From Bacteroidales bacterium UBA6408 (GTDB lineage Bacteria > Bacteroidota > Bacteroidia > Bacteroidales > UBA932), in the NCBI GenBank assembly GCA_002439805.1, contig DJPQ01000059.1:29696-49231 (forward strand): a stretch of DNA of 19,536 bases. The letters run 5' to 3'. Made by a program: the position numbers and the translations under genes. Positions 14,528 through 19,536 of the stretch are shown piece after piece. The notes beneath the pieces were generated by a model that saw nothing but the letters and a program-made list of their open reading frames with translations, was not told the origin of the DNA and did no database searches. The first letter of the stretch is position 1. Each line of letters opens with the position of its first letter.

Positions 14528-14535
14528 TATCTTTG
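14528..14535 (+). promoter_or_regulatory. Probable -7 box of the TPR/EnvC-like operon promoter
   Basis: TATCTTTG matches TAnnTTTG; a T6 run (14508-14513) stands near the -33 position. Transcription from about 14542 would give a leader of roughly 60 bases. The leader includes a C7 run (14588-14594) shortly before the start. Confidence 0.45.
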
Positions 14536-14602
14536 CGTCTTATGGCGTGATTATGGAGATAAAGCGGGTTTTATTTCAGAATGATTACCCCCCCAAAAAC
14601 GG

Positions 14603-16333
14603 ATGACAATGAAGAAAAATTTTACGGGAATATATCTTTTCGTCCTTCTCGCCGTGCTGATGCTTTCGGCTTCGCAAAAAGCCTTCGCTCAGAAGGATCT
14701 GAAGGACTCTATAACTGACGGCGCCCTGCTTCTGGCCGTCGAGAAATATGACTCCGGGGCGTATGACGCCGCTGAAAAAATGCTCCGTTCGATAGTCGGT
14801 TCCAATCCCGGATATGACGCGGCGCACTACTACCTCGCCCTCGTGTATCTGGCGAAGGACGAGAACGACCTTGCGGAGGCCGAGCTTCTGCGGGCGGTGG
14901 AGTCCGACCCGGGGAACTTCTGGTACCGGCAGCGGCTTGCCGTCGTCTATCGCTACACGAATCAGCTCCCCGAGGCAATAGAATTGTACGAGAAGCTTCT
15001 CGCTGACTTTCCCAAGAAGAGCGAACTCTACTTTGACCTCGTGGAAATGTATGCCCAGAACGCTCAGATTGACAAGGCTCTGGCGACATTGGACGACGTC
15101 GAGAGGATATTCGGGCAGACGGAATCCATAGCGATATACCGCTTCCGTCTTCTGATGGCTTCGGGAAAGACGGAGGAGGCGTACAGTTCTCTGGAAGAGT
15201 ATAATTCGAAATATTCCTCTCCCTATGTCCTCTCGACTCTCGGCGACTACCGGATGTCGATGTACGAGGATTCACTCGCGGTCGCATATTACGACGAGGC
15301 ACTGTCGCTTGACGAAAGCTTTGCGCCCGCGATTCTCGGAAAGGCTGAGGCTCGGCGGATGACGCGGAAATATTCGGAGTTCTTTCCGCTCCTTGACAGC
15401 TATATGGCGAACGAGACCGTCCCGGCGCAGGGAAAATCCGAATATCTCAAGGCTCTCGTGGAGCAGTCGGATCCGAAGTTCGTCTCGTCGTTCCTCCCTC
15501 AGCTGGACACTGCGGCGAACATCTGTTTCAGGAAACATCCTTCCGACAGTTCTGTAATTGCCACTGTCGCGTCCTACTACTACCGCACCCGGCGTCAGAA
15601 TGTCGCGGAGGATCTTTTCCGCCTGAACGCCTCCATGCACCCGGACAAGCCGGAACTGACGGCGACCTATCTCTACGCCCTGCTCTATTCAAAGAACTGG
15701 GAGAAATTGGCGGAGGCAGGCTCGGAGGCGGCGCTGAAATATCCTGACATCCCGGATTTTATGGCTATGGCGGGCACGGGCTACAGCTTCATGAAGGAAT
15801 ATGACAAGGTCATAGAGCTTTCACAGAAGATGCTGCGCACGGCTCCGAAGGACAGCGCGGTCGTCGTTTCCGCCTATTCGGCGATGGGTGACGCGTACTA
15901 TCAGAAAAACGACACGAAAAACGCCTTCAAAGCCTACGATAAGGTGCTGAAGGTCAGTCCTGACAATATCTATGTCCTGAACAACTACGCATATTACCTG
16001 TCCGTGACCGGCAAGCACCTGAAGAAGGCATATGCGATGAGTAAGAAGACCATAGAGGCCGAGCCGGACAACGCGACCTACCTCGACACCTTCGGGTGGA
16101 TTCTCTATCTTCAGGGCAAGCCGCTGGAGGCCAAGCCTTTCTTCAAGCACGCGATGCTCTACGGGGGGAAGGACAGCGCCGTGATTATGGATCACTATGC
16201 CGAGGTTCTCTATGCGCTCAAGGAGTATGACCTCGCGTTCGTCTATTGGTACAGGGCGCAGGCGAAGAACGGCGGGGAGATTCCTGATTTGGACGAGCGT
16301 ATCGCCGAAAGAAAAAAGGCGGCTGGAAAATAG
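14603..16333 (+). CDS. Secreted tetratricopeptide-repeat protein
   Basis: A 576-residue protein with a Sec signal peptide (KKNFTGIYLFVLLAVLMLSA, cleavage predicted after AFA at residue 29; start may equally be Met3 at 14609). The rest is helical with TPR-like pairs, clearest at 75-135 (AHYYLALVYLAKDENDLAEA), 140-170, 425-455 (AYSAMGDAYYQKNDTKNAFK), 457-490, 493-525 and 527-555. TPR arrays hold protein partners together; this one should sit in the periplasm, or be bound to the outer membrane by partners, since it has no lipobox. Its stop codon abuts the ATG of the EnvC-like gene, so the two are probably co-translated and may act in the same envelope process. The precise function is unknown. 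Confidence 0.85.
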   Translation: MTMKKNFTGIYLFVLLAVLMLSASQKAFAQKDLKDSITDGALLLAVEKYDSGAYDAAEKMLRSIVGSNPGYDAAHYYLALVYLAKDENDLAEAELLRAVESDPGNFWYRQRLAVVYRYTNQLPEAIELYEKLLADFPKKSELYFDLVEMYAQNAQIDKALATLDDVERIFGQTESIAIYRFRLLMASGKTEEAYSSLEEYNSKYSSPYVLSTLGDYRMSMYEDSLAVAYYDEALSLDESFAPAILGKAEARRMTRKYSEFFPLLDSYMANETVPAQGKSEYLKALVEQSDPKFVSSFLPQLDTAANICFRKHPSDSSVIATVASYYYRTRRQNVAEDLFRLNASMHPDKPELTATYLYALLYSKNWEKLAEAGSEAALKYPDIPDFMAMAGTGYSFMKEYDKVIELSQKMLRTAPKDSAVVVSAYSAMGDAYYQKNDTKNAFKAYDKVLKVSPDNIYVLNNYAYYLSVTGKHLKKAYAMSKKTIEAEPDNATYLDTFGWILYLQGKPLEAKPFFKHAMLYGGKDSAVIMDHYAEVLYALKEYDLAFVYWYRAQAKNGGEIPDLDERIAERKKAAGK

Positions 16334-17557
16334 ATGGTGTTCCGTGCGTTCATATCGTCTCTGCGTCATGTCTCCGCTGCGCTTCTGCTGCTTGCGGCGG
16401 CGTCCTCGGTTTGCGGGATTCCGATGTTCGCGCAGGACACGAGCGTTCAGGAAAGGAAGAAGGAGCGGCTTGAAAGGGAAATAGAGATTATAAACAGGCA
16501 GCTGTCCTCGGCGGATTCAAAGAGCCGCAGCGCCCTCTCGACCTACAGCCTCGTCTCGAAGAAGGTCGATAACCGGCAGGCGCTTCTTAGGGAAAGCCGC
16601 CGCAAAGAGAGGGAATGTGCAGACAGAATCTATCTCAAGCAGAAGGAAATCAATGCCTTACAGACAAGCTACGACACGCTTGCGGCTCATTATGACCGCC
16701 TTGTCCTTGGAGCCTACAAGAACCGGGACGCGAGGATATGGTATATGTATATCCTTGCCAGTGACGACCTTTCGCAGGCCTACCGGCGCTACGGCTATTT
16801 CAAGAGCCTCGCCTCGCAGATAGGGGAGGAGGCACGGCGCATGGAGGAGACCCGGAGCCGTCTTGAGGAGGAGCGGGATGCCCTCCGGAAACTGCGCACG
16901 GAGCAGAAGATCGTGACACGGAACACTCAGAAGGAACTGGAACGGCTCAAGGGCGAGCAGGCTGAGTCGAAGGCTCTTGTCGGAAAGCTCAGGAAGGAGA
17001 AGTCGAAGTACCGGAAGGAACTGGCGGCCAAGAAAAAGCAGGTGGAGGCGCTTGACAGGGAGATTGCCCGGCTGGTTCGCGAGGCGATGAAAGGGAGTTC
17101 CGCCTCGGCTTCCGGGAAGAAATCGGATAAAATGGTGATTGACGAGAAGCTGGCGGCGGAGTTCTCCAAGAACCGGGGCAAGCTGCCGTGGCCTGCCGAC
17201 GGTCCGGTGGTTGATGCCTTCGGGGAGCGGTACCATCCTGTCTATAAGAATGTCAAGCTCCCGAAGAACAACGGGGTGGGCATAGCCCTGAAGCCGGGGA
17301 CGACGGTCAGGTGCGTGTTCGACGGGGTCGTGAAGCAGGTGCTTGTGATGCCGGGCTACAACCAGTGCGTGCTTGTCCAGCACGGCAACTATTTCACGTT
17401 CTACTGCAAGCTCAAGAACGTCGTCGTGAAGTCGGGACAGAAGCTGAAGACGGGGCAGGATATCGGAACGGTGGATACCATCAACCGCGACACGCAGCTG
17501 CATTTTCAGATTTGGAAGGATACTACACCTCAAAACCCTGAACTATGGCTGAAGTAA
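16334..17557 (+). CDS. EnvC-like murein hydrolase activator with degenerate LytM domain
   Basis: A 407-residue exported protein: signal peptide (about 1-33, ending MFA-Q), long charged coiled coil (about 36-252), short Ser-rich hinge, and a LytM/M23 domain (284-403). In active M23 peptidases a metal-binding HxxxD, a YxHL and an HxH motif are conserved. Here they read NNGVG (312-316), YCKL (357-360) and QLH (388-390), so most zinc and catalytic residues are lost. The coiled coil plus inactive LytM domain is the layout of EnvC, which does not cut peptidoglycan itself but activates amidases during cell separation. That role is inferred here; the cognate amidase is not in the window. The ATG at 16334 follows directly on the TPR gene's stop. 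Confidence 0.88.
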   Translation: MVFRAFISSLRHVSAALLLLAAASSVCGIPMFAQDTSVQERKKERLEREIEIINRQLSSADSKSRSALSTYSLVSKKVDNRQALLRESRRKERECADRIYLKQKEINALQTSYDTLAAHYDRLVLGAYKNRDARIWYMYILASDDLSQAYRRYGYFKSLASQIGEEARRMEETRSRLEEERDALRKLRTEQKIVTRNTQKELERLKGEQAESKALVGKLRKEKSKYRKELAAKKKQVEALDREIARLVREAMKGSSASASGKKSDKMVIDEKLAAEFSKNRGKLPWPADGPVVDAFGERYHPVYKNVKLPKNNGVGIALKPGTTVRCVFDGVVKQVLVMPGYNQCVLVQHGNYFTFYCKLKNVVVKSGQKLKTGQDIGTVDTINRDTQLHFQIWKDTTPQNPELWLK

Positions 17558-17616
17558 TAAAATAAAAAGCGGTCTGCTGCGTTGGACGGCTTGATGAAAT
17601 CCTCACCCATCCTGAT

Positions 17617-17733
17617 AGACCCCTCCCGTCCCCTCGAAGGGGAAGCGGTGCTCCGTGCACACTATCGCACAAGGCTCTCGCTTCGTTGTTCTTCGCACGA
17701 CGCTGATGCGTCTCTTCACCGTCCGCCTTGCAT
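17617..17733 (+). repeat. Dispersed downstream repeat, copy B
   Basis: Inverted copy of the element at 12369-12513, starting 60 bases after the EnvC-like stop. The core (17617-17699) has 81 of 83 bases in common with copy A. It contains CCCCT-CGA-AGGGG (17631-17643 region). It is followed by the hairpin GACGC-TGAT-GCGTC (17699-17712), at the position where copy A has GGCGT-TCAA-ACGCC read in the same sense, and by box 1, CTTCACCGTCCGCCTTGCAT (17714-17733). The element is shorter than copy A because the segment between hairpin and box 1 is nearly absent. The rest of the 17558-17809 gap shows no gene or clear promoter. Confidence 0.85.
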
Positions 17734-17809
17734 CACTTAGAGGGAGGGATGAAGAGTGGTTTGTAATGAACTGAAAGTGCAATGAAATGGAAATGCAATA
17801 ATTGTTGAT

Positions 17810-19351
17810 ATGGAAAAGAAGACAGTGTTTTTGACCGGGGCGACCGGAAATATGGGATGGGCCGGCTTTCAGGAGCTGCACGCGAGGGCAGACAGGTTTG
17901 TCGTCAGGCTGCTTGCCCGTCCGAGCGGGAAGAACAGGAAGAAGCTCGGTCCGTACATGAACGACCCGTCGGTGGAGATTGTCTGGGGCGACCTCACGAA
18001 CTACGAAGACGTGCTGCGCGGCGTGACCGGCGCCGACTATGTCCTTCATGTCGGTGGCATGGTGTCTCCCGCTGCGGATTATTTCCCGGAGAAGACACTG
18101 AAAGTCAATGTCATGTCATCAGAGAACGTAGCGCGGGCAGTGCTTGCCCAGCCTGATCCGGAGCGGATAAGGGTTGTCTATATCGGCTCCGTGGCCCAGC
18201 TCGGTGACAGGCTTGCCCCGCATCACTGGGGACGCTCCGGAGACCCGGTCATGGCAAGCGCCTACGATATGTATTCCGTTTCAAAGTGCCGTGCGGAGAA
18301 GGTCATCGTCGATTCCGGCATCCCGCACTGGGTGTCGCTGCGCCAGTCGGGCATCCTCTATCCGGGCATCCTCGGCGTCGTGAACCCCACCGCCTTCCAT
18401 GTGCCCGTGGCAGGAGTGCTCGAATGGGCGACCATTGAGGATTCGGGGCGGCTTCTCGCGAATGTCTGCGAGGATTGGGTGCCGGATGAGTTCTGGAACA
18501 ATTTCTACAACATCGGCAGCGGCGAACAGTACAGGATGACGAACTATGAGTTCGAGACGCGCCTGCTTCATGCCCTCGGCCTTCCGGGGCCGGAAAAGGT
18601 CTTCGAGCCTCAGTGGTTCGCGCTGAAGAATTTCCACGGAATGTGGTATGAGGACTCGGATGTCCTTGAGAATTTCCTGCATTTCCGGGGGAATGTTCCC
18701 GTTGAGGAATATTTCCGCCGGATGAAGTCGAAGCTCCCGTGGTTCTACAACCTCGCTTTCCTTGCCCCGCCGTTCGCCGTCAAGATGTTCATGAAGCCTT
18801 ATGCCTTCGAGAAGGGAATGGGCACGCAGTCGTGGGTGAATGACAATCCGGAGAAGATGAGGGCATATTACGGCTCGCGTGAGGCATGGGAGTCGATAAA
18901 GTCTTGGAAGGACGTGATTCCGCCGCATCTTGAAAAGAACATTGAAAAGGCGCGTGAAGCCGGAGAGTGCATCAGCCTCGACCACGGATGGGACGAGTCA
19001 AAGTCAGTCTATGAACTGACGGATGAGGAAATCCGGTCGGCAGCCGAGTTCCGGGGAGGCAAGTTTCTCGGATCGGCGGGGGTGGAAGAGGCTGCCGCAG
19101 ACAAAGGCTCTGTGCGTCCGCAGGACGGCGGAGCGGCGGCCCAGGACAGCAGAGCGGCGGCCTCGGACAGCGGCGCTAAGCCGCTCAGGAAGCCATGCGC
19201 CCTGTACCTCTGGGAATGCGAGCACGGTCATCGCTTCACCGCCTCGCTTGAATATGTTCTCCTCGGAGGCGGCTGGTGCACCGAATGTCCCCTCGACACC
19301 CTCAGCACCACCACGACACCCCGCAACAAGTTCATTTCCCAGCTGCTGTGA
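17810..19351 (+). CDS. Extended SDR NAD-dependent epimerase/dehydratase with zinc-ribbon-like tail
   Basis: A 513-residue protein. The N-terminal Rossmann domain has GATGNMG (10-16) for NAD(P) binding, GDLTNYEDV (60-68), SV at 127-128 and the catalytic YSVSK (155-159), all features of extended short-chain dehydrogenases such as nucleotide-sugar epimerases. Residues 300-420 are an extra region without a clear match. Residues 425-460 are a low-complexity Ala/Asp/Ser linker. The tail has LWECEHGHRF (467-476) and GGWCTECP (487-494), giving Cys470, His474, Cys490 and Cys493, a treble-clef or zinc-ribbon-like set. The substrate is unknown. It stands alone after the repeat, with a short convergent gene on the other side. 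Confidence 0.85.
   Translation: MEKKTVFLTGATGNMGWAGFQELHARADRFVVRLLARPSGKNRKKLGPYMNDPSVEIVWGDLTNYEDVLRGVTGADYVLHVGGMVSPAADYFPEKTLKVNVMSSENVARAVLAQPDPERIRVVYIGSVAQLGDRLAPHHWGRSGDPVMASAYDMYSVSKCRAEKVIVDSGIPHWVSLRQSGILYPGILGVVNPTAFHVPVAGVLEWATIEDSGRLLANVCEDWVPDEFWNNFYNIGSGEQYRMTNYEFETRLLHALGLPGPEKVFEPQWFALKNFHGMWYEDSDVLENFLHFRGNVPVEEYFRRMKSKLPWFYNLAFLAPPFAVKMFMKPYAFEKGMGTQSWVNDNPEKMRAYYGSREAWESIKSWKDVIPPHLEKNIEKAREAGECISLDHGWDESKSVYELTDEEIRSAAEFRGGKFLGSAGVEEAAADKGSVRPQDGGAAAQDSRAAASDSGAKPLRKPCALYLWECEHGHRFTASLEYVLLGGGWCTECPLDTLSTTTTPRNKFISQLL
19132..19173 (+). repeat. Two 21-bp tandem units in the SDR linker
   Basis: AGCGGCGGCCCAGGACAGCAG (19132-19152 when read through) and the next 21 bases differ at only a few positions, encoding AAAQDSR and AAASDSG. 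The preceding bases (CAGGACGGCGG) look like part of a third unit. The repeat keeps the frame and sits in a disordered linker, so copy number could vary without harm. Confidence 0.6.
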
Positions 19352-19360
19352 CGGCCTCGG

Positions 19361-19373
19361 AGGGGCATACCCT
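19361..19373. terminator. Small hairpin between convergent genes
   Basis: AGGG-GCATA-CCCT followed by TTC lies in the 23-base gap between the SDR stop and the stop of the convergent partial gene. The stem is only 4 bp, so the call is weak. Confidence 0.25.
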
Positions 19374-19374
19374 T

Positions 19375-19536
19375 TCATTGAACCTCCCGGAAATCCATGT
19401 CGCGCAGCTCTGCCAGGGAAGACAGCGCCGTGAATGATTCCGGCTCCAGACAGAGCGACATTATGCCGGAAGACGCTGCTTCCGCATCGCCGGAGGTCAG
19501 CGCAGCGCTGTCATTTTCTTTCGACTGCGTCACTGA
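19375..19536 (-). CDS. C-terminal end of an unidentified protein (partial)
   Basis: An open minus-strand frame runs from the right edge of the window to a TGA at 19375-19377, 53 codons. It begins at the edge as SVTQSKENDSAALTSGDAEA and ends FREVQ. Codon use (GC-rich third positions such as gcg, ctg, tcc, ggc) resembles the neighbouring genes, and the frame ends just beyond the convergent SDR stop, as expected for a real gene end. It is too short to identify. A chance open frame cannot be ruled out. Confidence 0.45.
   Translation of the reverse strand, partial: SVTQSKENDSAALTSGDAEAASSGIMSLCLEPESFTALSSLAELRDMDFREVQ

Noticed and set aside
14588..14594. C7 run before the TPR start as a phase-variation tract
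   Set aside because: It is short, outside the coding region, and not placed between promoter elements; no evidence of variability.
12431..17699. Composite transposon bounded by the inverted repeats
   Set aside because: No transposase or recombinase is present, the enclosed genes are ordinary for the lineage, and no target-site duplication is visible at the outer ends.
1..19536. CRISPR array, tRNA or rRNA genes
   Set aside because: No regularly spaced direct repeats and no cloverleaf or rRNA-like stretches were seen by eye on either strand; a covariance search was not possible.

Overview
The window looks like a chromosomal segment of a GC-rich member of the Bacteroidales (Bacteroidota), possibly Rikenellaceae/Alistipes-like; the genus is a guess. 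The reasons are: several intergenic matches to the Bacteroidota -7 promoter box TAnnTTTG, almost no Shine-Dalgarno sequences, a NagB/PIG-L fusion, a sigma factor followed by a membrane-anchored beta-barrel protein, and a lipoprotein with a Bacteroidota-style sequence. No phage, plasmid, transposase, CRISPR, tRNA or rRNA was seen. Most of the segment is housekeeping; the unusual material is mainly in noncoding repeats and in atypical forms of known proteins.

Layout. (1) 154-2067, minus: a NagB-like/PIG-L fusion protein. It is divergent from (2) 2264-6770, plus: sufB, pnuC, sufC, a very short sufD and ispE, ending at a strong hairpin-plus-T6 terminator at 6887-6920. The Suf proteins build Fe-S clusters, PnuC imports an NAD precursor, and IspE is in the MEP isoprenoid pathway, whose last two enzymes (IspG, IspH) need Fe-S clusters. 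(3) 7005-8381: a lipoprotein of unknown function. (4) 8438-9979: the ComM/YifB AAA+ ATPase. (5) 10150-12238: tsaE (tRNA t6A synthesis), then the permease and ATPase of an Mla-type lipid transporter, preceded by a structured leader. (6) 12548-14448, minus: an ECF sigma factor and, overlapping by ATGA, a protein with a cytoplasmic head, one membrane segment, a long acidic linker and a C-terminal beta-barrel. (7) 14603-17557, plus, divergent from the sigma factor: a secreted TPR protein and a catalytically degenerate EnvC-like LytM protein, back to back. (8) 17810-19351: an extended SDR oxidoreductase with a zinc-ribbon-like tail. (9) 19375-19536, minus: the probable C-terminal end of another gene running out of the window.

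The most notable noncoding signal is a dispersed repeat. Two copies (12369-12513 and 17617-17733) lie in inverted orientation, each just beyond the stop codon of the gene pointing at it. They share an 83-bp core with 81 identities. Next to the core each has a 5-bp hairpin at the same place whose stem differs by two compensatory base-pair changes. A diverged copy seems to lie at the left edge beyond nagB, and a GC-rich fragment of the same style lies between sufB and pnuC. The pattern suggests that structure, not just sequence, is maintained. Protein-level points of interest are the trans-envelope sigma-linked barrel protein, the 208-residue SufD, the loss of catalytic residues in the NagB domain, and the zinc-ribbon tail of the SDR.
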